A DNA stretch of 64,000 nucleotides from Pusillimonas sp. MFBS29 (GTDB taxonomy: Bacteria; Pseudomonadota; Gammaproteobacteria; Burkholderiales; Burkholderiaceae_B), in the NCBI RefSeq assembly GCF_020687695.1, contig NZ_JAJEWL010000012.1:1-64000 (forward strand), read 5' to 3'. A program made the translations under genes and the position numbers. This document shows positions 1-7,815 of this stretch, one piece after another. A model generated the notes under the pieces. That model did not search any database. It was not told where the DNA came from and saw nothing but the letters and a program-made list of their open reading frames with translations. Each line of letters begins with the position of its first letter. The stretch's first letter is position 1.

Positions 1-69
1 GCCACGCTCCACGCGCTCAATCATTACATCTCGGATTCCTAAGATAAAATCTACTGGGGACATCGGCAT
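1..69 (-). CDS. Start of an unidentified gene, cut by the window edge
   Basis: An open frame begins at position 69 on the minus strand and runs off the left end with no stop in 23 codons (MPMSPVDFILGIRDV...). A strong ribosome site, GGAAGG, lies just upstream. It sits too close to the ATG at 69, so the ATG two codons later (63) may be the true start. It lies 122 bases downstream of the Bug receptor gene on the same strand and could be the fourth gene of the tartrate operon. Too little is visible to name a family. Confidence 0.4.
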   Translation of the reverse strand, partial: MPMSPVDFILGIRDVMIERVERG

Positions 70-191
70 TCCTTCCATTAAGCTCGTTCTTCGCAAAAAC
101 AAGTTTAATGAATGTCGCTTGTCCCCCTTTTATGATGAAGAGCCAGTGCCGACCAAAAGTCCTGACGCACTCAGATCCCAAGCTGTAAACC

Positions 192-1175
192 CTATTTCTT
201 CAACCCTAACTGCTCCAACAAGCCGGAATACAGCTCTACCTCACGGTCTACCACTTTCTGGAATTCCTGGTTGGACATGGGATTGATGCCCAGGCCCATA
301 CCCTGGTATTTGGCTTTGGCTTCCGGCGTTTGCAAGTAGGCGCCGGCAACCTCTTCGAGAACGCTCAGTTTCTCGGGTGACGTGCCTTTAGGTGCCATCA
401 ACCCTATCCACGATGCAATGTCGAAATCCTTCAGTTCGGTGACTTCTGCAATCGCAGGAATATCGGGAACTGACTCGCTGCGGTCTTTGGATGAAATGGC
501 GTAGGCGGTTACCTTGCCTGCCTTTAGTTGACCCGACACCGATGCCACCGTATCGAACATATAGGTAACACGACCCGCCAGTACATCAGTCAGGGCCGCC
601 GCGCTGCCTTTGTATGGCACATGGGTGGCCTCGATGCCATGACCCATATTGAATGCTTCGGCCATCAAGTGCGTGGCCGAGCCGTTGCCGGACGATGCAA
701 ACGTATATTTTCCGGGATTGTCTTTAAGAAGCTTGATCAGTTCATTGATGTCTTTTGCCGGAAAGTCTGCCGCCGTAATCAGGATGGACGGGCTTTTTGC
801 AATCATGGCGGCGGGAACGAAATCCGAGGCCGAATACGATGTTTCATTTAACAGCGGGCTGACGATGACAGAGCCGGTCGATGCGGCAAGCAGGCTATAG
901 CCATCTGCCTTGGCGCGTGCCACATAAGCGCTGCCAACGGCGCCGCCTGCGCCTGCCTTGTTGGATATGAAGAAGGTTTCACCCAGCTTTGCCGTCAGTT
1001 CTTCGGCGAAGGTTCTGGCGGCAATATCCGTGGCCTGGCCTGCTGTCCAGGGAACCACCACCTCAACCATTTTTTCGGGGTACTTGCCCTCTGCACTCGC
1101 CAGGCCGGCCGCCAGCAGCGCTGCCAGACCGGTCGCACGGGCAATATTTCCAATGAACTTTCCTTTCCTCAACAT
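192..1175 (-). CDS. Bug-family (TctC) periplasmic solute-binding receptor
   Basis: The 327-residue length, the signal peptide (cleavage likely after ASA near residue 28) and motifs such as VVVPWTAGQATDIAART and NKAGAGGAVGS place this in the Bug/TctC family. These proteins bind carboxylates in the periplasm, for tripartite tricarboxylate transporters or as stand-alone sensors. No TctA or TctB membrane gene lies nearby, so it is an orphan receptor that must use permeases coded elsewhere or act in sensing. It is the last complete gene after a D-tartrate dehydratase and an esterase on the same strand, so a hydroxy-dicarboxylate such as tartrate is a reasonable guess for the ligand. The family is certain; the ligand is inferred. 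Confidence 0.9.
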   Translation of the reverse strand: MLRKGKFIGNIARATGLAALLAAGLASAEGKYPEKMVEVVVPWTAGQATDIAARTFAEELTAKLGETFFISNKAGAGGAVGSAYVARAKADGYSLLAASTGSVIVSPLLNETSYSASDFVPAAMIAKSPSILITAADFPAKDINELIKLLKDNPGKYTFASSGNGSATHLMAEAFNMGHGIEATHVPYKGSAAALTDVLAGRVTYMFDTVASVSGQLKAGKVTAYAISSKDRSESVPDIPAIAEVTELKDFDIASWIGLMAPKGTSPEKLSVLEEVAGAYLQTPEAKAKYQGMGLGINPMSNQEFQKVVDREVELYSGLLEQLGLKK

Positions 1176-1232
1176 AGTCTTCTCCTTGATGGTTAATTCT
1201 TCTACCGGCCTTTCGGCAAACAGCAGCGTGGT

Positions 1233-2168
1233 TTATGCAAAGCGAGTTCGCAGCAGCAGTGCGGCTTCTTCAATGGCGTCGAGTGCCTCGGGAATGATGC
1301 GGCCCCGTGTAATAAAGCCATGTACCTGGCCGGGAAATCGCCTTAAGGTGGTTCTGACGCCGGCTTGCGCGAGCCGCAGCGCATAGGCTTCGCCTTCATC
1401 GACCAGCGGATCAAATCCGGCGGTAATGATCAAGGCTTCCGGCAGGCCGGACAGATCTTCTTGCAGTATGGGTGACGCCCGCCAATCGCGCTTATCGCTT
1501 TCGCCTGCGAAATACTGGTCGGCGTAAAAATTGATCGCCGATCGTGTCAACAGATATCCGCTCTCGTAGCGCTTTTTGCTGTCGTAGTCGGCGTACTGGT
1601 CGGTCACGGGATAAAACAATATCTGCAAGGACAACGGCTGCAAGCCCTTGCGTTTCATGTCGATCGCCACAACGGTCGCCAGGTTTGCGCCGGCGCTGTC
1701 TCCGGCCAGTGCAATACGATGGGCATCTATGCCCAGTTCATCCGCGTGTGCGGCTATCCAGGCTGTGGCATCAATGGCATCGTGTACCGCAGCCGGAAAC
1801 TTGTGTTCCGGAGCCCGGCGATAATCAATGGCGATCACCACGCAAGCCGATTCCTTGCAGATTTGCCGGCAGACAAAGTCATGGCTGTCCAGGTCACCCA
1901 GTACAAAACCACCACCATGAAAAAAGATCACGGCGGGCGCTTTCGTCATGGCGATTTCCGGTCGATAGACTCTGAATGGAACCACCGCCCGCAGTCCGGA
2001 AGTCCCGCCCTCTTCGACACTGGCCAGCACTGGCGCCTCGGGCTGCAGCTGTGCACGTATCGCATTCGACTGCGCTCGTGACTGCCCGACCGGCACCGTG
2101 CCCAGCGCGGGGCTGTTCTGCTGTTTGGTAAAGTCAATCAGGGCCTGGGCGCTCGCGTCCAATTTCAT
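1233..2168 (-). CDS. Alpha/beta hydrolase, acetyl-esterase (HSL) family
   Basis: This 311-residue protein has the hormone-sensitive-lipase family signatures: the oxyanion-hole motif HGGGF near residue 84, the nucleophile elbow GDSAG near 157, and a C-terminal region carrying the catalytic Asp (GFDPLVDEG) and His (GQVHGF). It has no signal peptide and should be cytoplasmic. It lies 21 bases after tarD and before the Bug receptor, so the three are probably co-transcribed. Family members cleave short-chain esters of carboxylic acids. Its position suggests hydrolysis of an ester or lactone that yields the hydroxy acid used by TarD, but this is inference and the substrate cannot be read from the sequence. 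Confidence 0.85.
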   Translation of the reverse strand: MKLDASAQALIDFTKQQNSPALGTVPVGQSRAQSNAIRAQLQPEAPVLASVEEGGTSGLRAVVPFRVYRPEIAMTKAPAVIFFHGGGFVLGDLDSHDFVCRQICKESACVVIAIDYRRAPEHKFPAAVHDAIDATAWIAAHADELGIDAHRIALAGDSAGANLATVVAIDMKRKGLQPLSLQILFYPVTDQYADYDSKKRYESGYLLTRSAINFYADQYFAGESDKRDWRASPILQEDLSGLPEALIITAGFDPLVDEGEAYALRLAQAGVRTTLRRFPGQVHGFITRGRIIPEALDAIEEAALLLRTRFA

Positions 2169-2189
2169 TGATGCTTCCTTGCCGCAGTG

Positions 2190-3356
2190 TTAATCAGAGA
2201 GCTTGCGCATCTCGGCATACAGATCAGCCTTGCCCTCAAAGCCAATTCCCACCAGGTCGGGCATGGTGATGTAGCTGTTCTCTACCTTGACGCCGTCAGG
2301 AAAGCCGCCGAAAGGCTGGAACAAGTCGGGGTAAGACTCGTTGCCGCCCAGCCCCAGGCCTGCGGCAATATTGAGCGACATCTGGTGGCCACCGTGGGGA
2401 ATGCAACGGGTAGGCGACCAACCGTGCTCGTGCAGCATATCGAGTGTGCGCAGATACTCCACCAGGCCGTAGCTGAGCGCGCAATCAAACTGCAGCCAGT
2501 CGCGGTCGGGGCGCATGCCGCCGTAGCGGATCAGGTTTCGGGCATCTTGCATGGAAAAGAGATTCTCGCCAGTGGCCATTGGGTTTTTGTAATAGCTGCG
2601 CAGCGCGGCCTGCAGTTCGAAATCCAGCGGATCGCCCGGCTCTTCGTACCAGAACAGATCGTATTGCGACAGCGCCTTGGCGTATGCGATAGCAGTGTCC
2701 AGATCGAACCGGCCGTTGGCATCGACACACAGCTTCTGGCCGTCTTGAAGAATGCTCAGGATGGAGTCAATGCGGCGCAGATCCTCGTCGAGCGATGCTC
2801 CCCCTATTTTCTTCTTGACCACGGTATAGCCGCGATCCAGATAGCTGCGCATTTCGTCCTTGAGCTTGCCGTGGTCTTGCCCCGGGTAGTAATAGCCACC
2901 GGCGGCATAGACAAAGACCTTGCGGTTGGGCTGCCCGTTGCCGTATTCATCGGCCAGATGCTGGAACAGGGGCTTGTTGGCAATCTTGGCTACAGCATCC
3001 CAGACCGCCATGTCTATGGTGCCGATCGCCACAGAACGCTCGCCGTGCCCACCCGGTTTCTCGTTGGTGTACATGCAATCCCAGATTTTGTGCGGGTCAA
3101 GATTGTCGCCGGCCTCGTTGATCAGGGTGTCGGGATCAGCTTCCAGAATGCGCGGAATGAATCGCTCGCGCATCAGGTTGCCCTGGCCATATCGTCCATT
3201 CGAGTTGAAGCCGTAGCCCACCACGGGCTTGCCATCCCGTATGACGTCGGTGATGACGGCAACCAGGCTGAGCGTCATTTTGCTGAAGTCGATATAGGCG
3301 TTCCGTATGGAGGAACTGATAGGCAGGGTGACTTCGCGAATTTCCAGGATTTTCAT
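2190..3356 (-). CDS. tarD: D(-)-tartrate dehydratase (enolase superfamily)
   Basis: This 388-residue mandelate-racemase/enolase-superfamily enzyme should dehydrate D-tartrate to oxaloacetate. The by-eye match to the characterised Bradyrhizobium TarD is residue by residue with an offset of one: metal ligands Asp212 (CVDANGRFD), Glu238 (WYEEPGDP) and Glu264 (ATGENLFS), the base Lys183 in the KKK motif, and His321 (CIPHGGHQ). Length also matches (about 389). It is the first gene of a minus-strand operon with an esterase and a Bug receptor, and it diverges from a LysR regulator across a gap holding an inverted repeat. No strong ribosome site precedes the ATG. Activity on a related aldarate cannot be ruled out, but all key residues fit TarD. 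Confidence 0.85.
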   Translation of the reverse strand: MKILEIREVTLPISSSIRNAYIDFSKMTLSLVAVITDVIRDGKPVVGYGFNSNGRYGQGNLMRERFIPRILEADPDTLINEAGDNLDPHKIWDCMYTNEKPGGHGERSVAIGTIDMAVWDAVAKIANKPLFQHLADEYGNGQPNRKVFVYAAGGYYYPGQDHGKLKDEMRSYLDRGYTVVKKKIGGASLDEDLRRIDSILSILQDGQKLCVDANGRFDLDTAIAYAKALSQYDLFWYEEPGDPLDFELQAALRSYYKNPMATGENLFSMQDARNLIRYGGMRPDRDWLQFDCALSYGLVEYLRTLDMLHEHGWSPTRCIPHGGHQMSLNIAAGLGLGGNESYPDLFQPFGGFPDGVKVENSYITMPDLVGIGFEGKADLYAEMRKLSD

Positions 3357-3384
3357 TTTGTGGCTGACTTATAAAGGATAAAAG

Positions 3385-3405
3385 ATAATGCGATACCGCA
3401 TTTAT
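3385..3405. promoter_or_regulatory. Inverted repeat between tarD and its LysR regulator, likely operator
   Basis: ATAATGCG and CGCATTTAT face each other around ATAC, giving a near-perfect palindrome in the 122-base divergent gap. This is the typical place and form of a LysR binding site, so the regulator starting at 3479 probably binds here to control tarD and itself. Confidence 0.5.
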
Positions 3406-3478
3406 GTGAACAGGATACCCATAGAGCAATCCCTATTTATTTACTTATAATTAATTCACTATTGCTTTTTATTTATAT

Positions 3479-4363
3479 ATGGACTCCACCCTGTCGTTCT
3501 TTGTCATGCTGGCCCAGTACAAGAATCTGTCTGCGGTCGCCCGTGCGCTCGACATCACGCCACCTGCCGCCACACGCAAGCTGATGCAGCTTGAGAACCG
3601 GTTGGGTGTACGTCTGGCAAATCGAACCACCCGCAGCATCAGCCTGACCAGCGAAGGTGAATTGTTTCTGGAGCAGGCCAAGCGCATACTGGCCGACATC
3701 AAGACGATGGAAGACTCCGTCTCGAATCACCGGCAACAGCCTCGTGGCGTGCTGCGCATCAATGCCAGCCTGGGGTTCGGCCGCCGCCGTATCTCGGCAC
3801 TGGCCTCAAAGTTTGCCCTGAGGTTCCCCGACATAGAACTCGATCTGCAGGTAACCGATAAGCCGGTGGATCTGGTTGCAGACAATTTCGATCTGGCCAT
3901 TCGTTTTGGCTCCCTGCCCGACCGGCGCCTGGTGGCCCGACGCCTGCTGGCCAACCGCCGCTACCTGTGTGCTTCACCCAAGTATCTGAAAAAGTACGGT
4001 GAGCCCAAAAACCTGGCCGATCTGGCGCATCATCGCTGCATCATTCACAACCAGAATGACGAAGCGCACGGCATCTGGCGTTTTTCGCATCAACAGCATA
4101 CTGAAGTCATCAAGGTCAGGGGTGCCATGTCGAGCAACGATGGCGATATTGCGCTTGGATGGACGCTTGAAGGACACGGCATCATGATTCGTTCGGAATG
4201 GGATCTGAACAAATATGTGGCGGCGAGGCGCCTGAAGATCGTGCTGTCGGATTTCCTGCCCGAGCCGGCTGATCTGTTCGTGTACTACCCCAGCCGTCAG
4301 AATCTGCCGGCCCGGGTCAGGGTGTTCATTGATTTTCTGGCCGATCAGTTTGACCCGGTTTGA
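3479..4363 (+). CDS. LysR-family transcriptional regulator of the tartrate operon
   Basis: This 294-residue protein has an N-terminal winged helix-turn-helix (residues about 1-60, with ARALDITPPAATRKLMQLE) and a C-terminal substrate-binding fold of the type 2 periplasmic-protein shape. It is transcribed away from tarD, the usual LysR arrangement, and probably activates that operon when tartrate or a relative is present. The ATG follows an A/T-rich stretch with no ribosome site, so the message may be leaderless or weakly translated. No upstream in-frame start is visible. Effector identity is inferred from position only. Confidence 0.88.
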   Translation: MDSTLSFFVMLAQYKNLSAVARALDITPPAATRKLMQLENRLGVRLANRTTRSISLTSEGELFLEQAKRILADIKTMEDSVSNHRQQPRGVLRINASLGFGRRRISALASKFALRFPDIELDLQVTDKPVDLVADNFDLAIRFGSLPDRRLVARRLLANRRYLCASPKYLKKYGEPKNLADLAHHRCIIHNQNDEAHGIWRFSHQQHTEVIKVRGAMSSNDGDIALGWTLEGHGIMIRSEWDLNKYVAARRLKIVLSDFLPEPADLFVYYPSRQNLPARVRVFIDFLADQFDPV

Positions 4364-4377
4364 TCTGGCCTGAAGCA

Positions 4378-4416
4378 GGCCACGGAAGGCTGACCGCGCA
4401 GCCTTCCACCGTGGCC
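4378..4416. terminator. Long hairpin between convergent LysR and comC genes
   Basis: GGCCACGG-AAGGCTG pairs with CAGCCTT-CCACCGTGGCC around a six-base loop, with a three-base bulge. It sits in the 60-base gap where two genes converge and has no clear T run, so it may stop transcription in both directions inefficiently or through Rho. Confidence 0.5.
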
Positions 4417-4423
4417 AACCTGG

Positions 4424-5416
4424 CTACGCTTGCAGCTGCGCCATGACACTATCCGGAACTTCAATACCTTGCGCAAGACTTCGCTCAAGGACCGCATTCC
4501 GCCGGCCTCCGGGCAAGCGAACCTGCTCATCTTCCAGCATGGCATTGATCAGGTCTTCGACTCTGTCAAAATACGCTTCCTGACCTGAAAGCGCCGACGG
4601 ATCAATGGCCAGGAACGCATGCCCGATATGCGGACGGTTGCCCTGATCGCCGAAGAAGGAATCTGCCTCATAACCAAACGAGGCACCCGTCAAGGCAACA
4701 CACAGCAGCTCGACCATCAAGGCGAGCATGGCACCCTTGACGCCGCCTGCAGGGCACATCATGCCTTCAAGCCCTACTGCGGGATCGGTCGTCGCCTGAC
4801 CATGCTTGTCCATCGCCCAACCTTCGGGGATGGAACGCCCTTCGCGCGCGGCGACCATCAGCTTGCCACGTGCCACTTCCGACAACGACAGGTCGATGGT
4901 GATGGGCTCGCCTTGACGGCGCGGGAAAACAGCGGCAATGGGATTGGTGCCAAACAAAGCACGCTTGCCCCCCCAGGCCGGCATTGCAGCCGGGGAGTTG
5001 CTGAAGGCCAGACCAACCATGCCGCTTTGTGCGATGGGTTCGAGATGCATGCCGGCCATGCCAAAGTGGTGACTGCGCGTAACCCCGGCGAAACTGATGG
5101 TGAACTGCCGGGCGCGTTCGATAACTTCGCGCACCGCCAATTCGCAAGCCGGAAACGCCAGGCCTTCGTCCGCATCGATCAGCAAGCCGGCACCATGCGT
5201 CTTGATGATGGCAGGTGTAGCACCTGCGTTCACCCTTCCGCTGCGCAGATGTCCTGCATACTGGCCTACCCGCGACAAGCCGTGAGAACCCATGCCGCGC
5301 GCTTCGGCCATGACCAGTGCGCGCGCGGTGCTCTGGGCCATTGTCCGGTTGGCACCGGCCCGTTCCAGTGCGCCGCTTGTCAACTCAATCAATTCATCAA
5401 CTGTATGGATAGCCAT
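4424..5416 (-). CDS. comC: (R)-sulfolactate dehydrogenase, malate/L-lactate dehydrogenase family
   Basis: This NAD(P)-dependent 2-hydroxyacid dehydrogenase is of the Ldh_2 (malate/L-lactate, YlbC/ComC) fold, with the family motif ARGMGSHGLSRVGQY near the N terminus. The start at 5416 gives 330 residues, the family length, with GGAGAAGG seven bases upstream. The longer frame from 5488 runs into the preceding gene. It follows slcC by 16 bases, next to suyAB. In Chromohalobacter the same pair, with opposite stereospecificity, interconverts sulfolactate and sulfopyruvate, and ComC makes the (R)-isomer that SuyAB desulfonates. The family is certain. Substrate is inferred from the neighbours; a malate-type substrate is the main alternative. 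Confidence 0.78.
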   Translation of the reverse strand: MAIHTVDELIELTSGALERAGANRTMAQSTARALVMAEARGMGSHGLSRVGQYAGHLRSGRVNAGATPAIIKTHGAGLLIDADEGLAFPACELAVREVIERARQFTISFAGVTRSHHFGMAGMHLEPIAQSGMVGLAFSNSPAAMPAWGGKRALFGTNPIAAVFPRRQGEPITIDLSLSEVARGKLMVAAREGRSIPEGWAMDKHGQATTDPAVGLEGMMCPAGGVKGAMLALMVELLCVALTGASFGYEADSFFGDQGNRPHIGHAFLAIDPSALSGQEAYFDRVEDLINAMLEDEQVRLPGGRRNAVLERSLAQGIEVPDSVMAQLQA

Positions 5417-5432
5417 CATCCTTCTCCGTTTG

Positions 5433-6377
5433 CTATCGTGCCGTGGCCGCAGCATCGGCCGACAGGCATTTGCTGACGCGATCCGCAATCAACTGGCTGA
5501 CACGCTGATTGGATTCAGCAGTGACCCCGGCAACATGCGGGGTAAGAATCAGATTCGGAAGATGGGCAAGATGCTGCCCAGTGGGCGGCTCTTGCTCAAA
5601 GACATCCAGAGCCGCCCCCCCAAGCCGGCCCTCTTGCAGGGCTGAGACCAGTGCTGCCTCGTCCACGATACCGCCGCGCGACGTGTTCACGAGAACAGCT
5701 CCAGGTTTCATTTTTGCGATGCGGGCCGCATCAAACAGGCCGCGCGTGCTGTCCAGCAAGGGAATATGCAGGCTGACAACATCGGCCTGTTCAAGCAACT
5801 GATCCAGCGACACGGGCCGCACACCCGTTTCTTGCCAGATGGCTGCATCGTCTTTGATGGCAGGATCGTAGGCGCATACCGACATCCCCAGATTACGTGC
5901 CAGCGATGCCGCCAGCTGCCCGATGCCGCCAAAGCCTATCAGGCCCAGTACCTTGCCCCCCGTTTCACGACCATCGGACAGGCGTGCGCGTGGCCATTCG
6001 CCGCGCGCAATATCGGGTGAGGCGGCAAAAACACCCCGCAACAGCAGCATGGCCGAGACGATTACGTATTCAGCCACCGCCAGCGCATTCGCACCGGTTG
6101 CCGGCAATACCTGAATATTGCGCTGTTCGCACGCGGCAACATCGATATTGTCCAGACCGACGCCCAACCGGCCTACAGCCTTCAGTTGCGGAGCACCTGC
6201 CAGGAGCGCCTGGTTGACCTGAGTGCGATTGCGGACGATCAGGGCATCGGCGTGGGCCACAGCGGCAAGCAAATCGTCGGGCCTGTCGACCAGGCCGGCG
6301 TCGTAGGTTACGTCAAAACGAGCGCGCAGCTGATCAACCGCAGCTTCGTCCATGAACTCCGAAATAATGATTTTCAT
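5433..6377 (-). CDS. slcC: (S)-sulfolactate dehydrogenase, D-2-hydroxyacid dehydrogenase family
   Basis: This 314-residue D-isomer-specific 2-hydroxyacid dehydrogenase has a Rossmann motif GFGGIGQ, the NTSRGGIVDEAAL segment and the catalytic histidine in TPHVAG. The start at 6377 (MKIIISEF) has GGAGAGAC upstream; the longer frame to 6422 has no such support and would overlap the promoter. Family members with this context oxidise (S)-sulfolactate to 3-sulfopyruvate, which ComC then reduces to the (R)-form, so the two together act as a racemase. It leads the slcC-comC operon from its own promoter, which shares an operator-like palindrome with suyA. Phosphoglycerate or another 2-hydroxy acid is the fallback substrate. 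Confidence 0.78.
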   Translation of the reverse strand: MKIIISEFMDEAAVDQLRARFDVTYDAGLVDRPDDLLAAVAHADALIVRNRTQVNQALLAGAPQLKAVGRLGVGLDNIDVAACEQRNIQVLPATGANALAVAEYVIVSAMLLLRGVFAASPDIARGEWPRARLSDGRETGGKVLGLIGFGGIGQLAASLARNLGMSVCAYDPAIKDDAAIWQETGVRPVSLDQLLEQADVVSLHIPLLDSTRGLFDAARIAKMKPGAVLVNTSRGGIVDEAALVSALQEGRLGGAALDVFEQEPPTGQHLAHLPNLILTPHVAGVTAESNQRVSQLIADRVSKCLSADAAATAR

Positions 6378-6402
6378 AAGTGTCTCTCCACAGAACGTAC
6401 CG

Positions 6403-6449
6403 ATGGTACTTGTGGCAGACATGCCATGTCAATCAAATCATATATATGA
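6403..6449 (-). promoter_or_regulatory. slcC promoter with upstream palindrome
   Basis: Read on the minus strand, a perfect 12-base palindrome TCATATATATGA (6438-6449) is followed after five bases by TTGACA (6427-6432) and, 18 bases on, by TACCAT (6403-6408). The palindrome, the five-base gap and TTGACATG recur at the suyA promoter, so both are probably controlled by the same regulator, most simply SuyR. Confidence 0.7.
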
Positions 6450-6464
6450 CCTGTATGGCTGTAA

Positions 6465-7214
6465 TCAGGAGTTTGCGTTGTCCTGCCCGATGTACTCGTA
6501 GTGCTCGGTGTTGATCGCCGAGACACGCCACTCAACAGGCTGCTTGTTGTAGGAATATGCCACACGACGCACGCTGAGCAAGGGATTGCCCGGCGGTACA
6601 TCCAGCAGGGTTGCATGGTCGTCATCGGCAGCGACGGTGCGCACACGCTCTGATGTGGCAATGACATTGATATCGTACGAATCTTGATAGAAGCTGTACA
6701 AAGTGCTGGGCCGTGTGGCCAGTTGTTCCCGCGTCAGGCCCTGGAACAGCGTTTCGGGCACAGCAATGGTGTCTACAATCACCTTATCACCATTGAGGCT
6801 GAGCAGGTTTACGAACTCGTAAACATAGGCCCCCTTGTCAAGGGCAAGCTTCTCACGAACCTCTTCATTGGCACGCATTCTGCGGAATTTCTGCAGTTCT
6901 GTAGATGGATAATCTTTCTTGCCATCTTGTCGCACAACCCGGAAGAACCTGAAGAAATGCTGGTTGCGCGAATGGATGGCCACGAAGGTGCCCCGCCCCT
7001 GATGCCTGATCAGGATGTTCTCGGCCTCGAGCTCGTCGATGGCTTTGCGCAAGGTGCCAATGGACACGACAAAACGCTCAGCCAGATGCTTTTCCGGTGG
7101 CAACGCCTCGCCCTGCGTCCATTCACCGGCCGCCAAAGCAGCCAGAACGGCGCGTTTGACCTGCTGATACAAAGGAGTGCCCGTGGGGCTGAGTTGCGGC
7201 AGTCTGTTGATCAT
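6465..7214 (-). CDS. suyR: GntR-family regulator with UTRA domain, likely of sulfolactate use
   Basis: This 249-residue GntR regulator of the HutC type has a winged-helix DNA-binding domain at about residues 10-75 (LYQQVKRAVLAALAAGEW, LAERFVVSIGTLRKAIDELE) and a UTRA ligand-binding domain in the second half. An in-frame TTG two codons earlier (7220) is possible, but the ATG at 7214 is preferred. It lies between the slcC-comC operon and the divergent suyAB operon, both of which carry the same palindrome beside a TTGACATG -35 box. That makes it the obvious local regulator, with sulfolactate or sulfopyruvate as probable effector. The symbol follows its position; I do not know that SuyR of other species is of this family. 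Confidence 0.75.
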   Translation of the reverse strand: MINRLPQLSPTGTPLYQQVKRAVLAALAAGEWTQGEALPPEKHLAERFVVSIGTLRKAIDELEAENILIRHQGRGTFVAIHSRNQHFFRFFRVVRQDGKKDYPSTELQKFRRMRANEEVREKLALDKGAYVYEFVNLLSLNGDKVIVDTIAVPETLFQGLTREQLATRPSTLYSFYQDSYDINVIATSERVRTVAADDDHATLLDVPPGNPLLSVRRVAYSYNKQPVEWRVSAINTEHYEYIGQDNANS

Positions 7215-7248
7215 AAGCAAATTTGGTCAAGTAAATTCCTGCGTCATT

Positions 7249-7292
7249 ATAAAGCGGGTGCATAAGGGTATAAGCCAAAGGCATAAAGCGGG
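7249..7292. repeat. Direct repeats ATAAAGCGGG in the suyR-suyA gap
   Basis: ATAAAGCGGG occurs at 7249-7258 and again at 7283-7292, 34 bases apart, with related elements between (CATAAGGG, TATAAGCC). They lie just upstream of suyR and may be a second regulator site or suyR autoregulation. Function is unknown. Confidence 0.45.
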
Positions 7293-7382
7293 CACCTTGC
7301 ACCGCTGCACGGCATGCCGCGATTGCCGATCAGTACGCCATTCAATACACCTTACCCTAACCCTAACACCTTATCAACTGAT

Positions 7383-7428
7383 TCATCTATATGATATGCT
7401 TGACATGTGGAAATTAAGGGCATAAGAT
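7383..7428 (+). promoter_or_regulatory. suyAB promoter with operator-like palindrome
   Basis: A consensus -35 TTGACA (7400-7405) and -10 TAAGAT (7423-7428) are 17 bases apart. Five bases before the -35 lies TCATCTATATGA (7383-7394), one mismatch from the perfect palindrome found at the same distance from the slcC -35. Transcription should start near 7435. Confidence 0.75.
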
Positions 7429-7446
7429 TTCTCCATCAACTACGGA

Positions 7447-7463
7447 CGGACCAGGGTGGTCCG
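7447..7463 (+). other. Small stem-loop in the suyA leader
   Basis: CGGACC and GGTCCG pair around AGGGT in the predicted 5' untranslated leader and are followed by GCAATTTTT. It could protect the message or act as a weak attenuator. The stem is only six pairs, so its role is uncertain. Confidence 0.35.
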
Positions 7464-7488
7464 GCAATTTTTCACAAAGAGGAAAACA

Positions 7489-7770
7489 ATGATTCATGCC
7501 ATATTGCACGACGAAAAGGACACGGTAGCCGTCGCCGTGGTGGAAGGCATTACCGCCGGTACCGACATGACCGCCTGGATTATGGAAGAAGACAAACTAA
7601 TCCAGATCAAGGCCCTCCAGGATATTCCTATCGGTCATAAAGTGGCCACCAAAGATATGAACGTTGGCGATACCGTCTGGAAATACGGCGTCGATATCGG
7701 CAAAGTTGTTGCCCCCATCAAGGCAGGCGACCACGCCCACGTACAGAACATCAAGACCAAACGCTGGTAA
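7489..7770 (+). CDS. suyA: (2R)-sulfolactate sulfo-lyase, small subunit
   Basis: This 93-residue SAF-domain protein of the UxaA N-terminal type pairs with SuyB to cleave (R)-sulfolactate into pyruvate and sulfite. The start at 7489 (MIHAILHDEKD) is chosen for the AGAGGA site eight bases upstream; an earlier in-frame ATG at 7456 lacks one. Motifs visible are GHKVATKDMNVGD and the C-terminal KAGDHAHVQNIKTKRW, where the two histidines resemble those of altronate/galactarate dehydratase small domains. It is followed after 45 bases by suyB. A split altronate dehydratase is the alternative, but the partner and context favour SuyA. Confidence 0.85.
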   Translation: MIHAILHDEKDTVAVAVVEGITAGTDMTAWIMEEDKLIQIKALQDIPIGHKVATKDMNVGDTVWKYGVDIGKVVAPIKAGDHAHVQNIKTKRW

Positions 7771-7815
7771 TCCCCAGAAGACCTCACTCAAAGCTTAAAG
7801 ACAAGGAGCATCACA

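Noticed and set aside
2187-3374. 395-residue open frame on the plus strand opposite tarD
   Set aside because: It is a shadow of the tarD codons; tarD has full catalytic residues, and the shadow has no recognisable motif.
7350-7368. Telomere-like CCCTAACCCTAAC
   Set aside because: Only two units, within a regulatory gap; chance or part of an operator is more likely.
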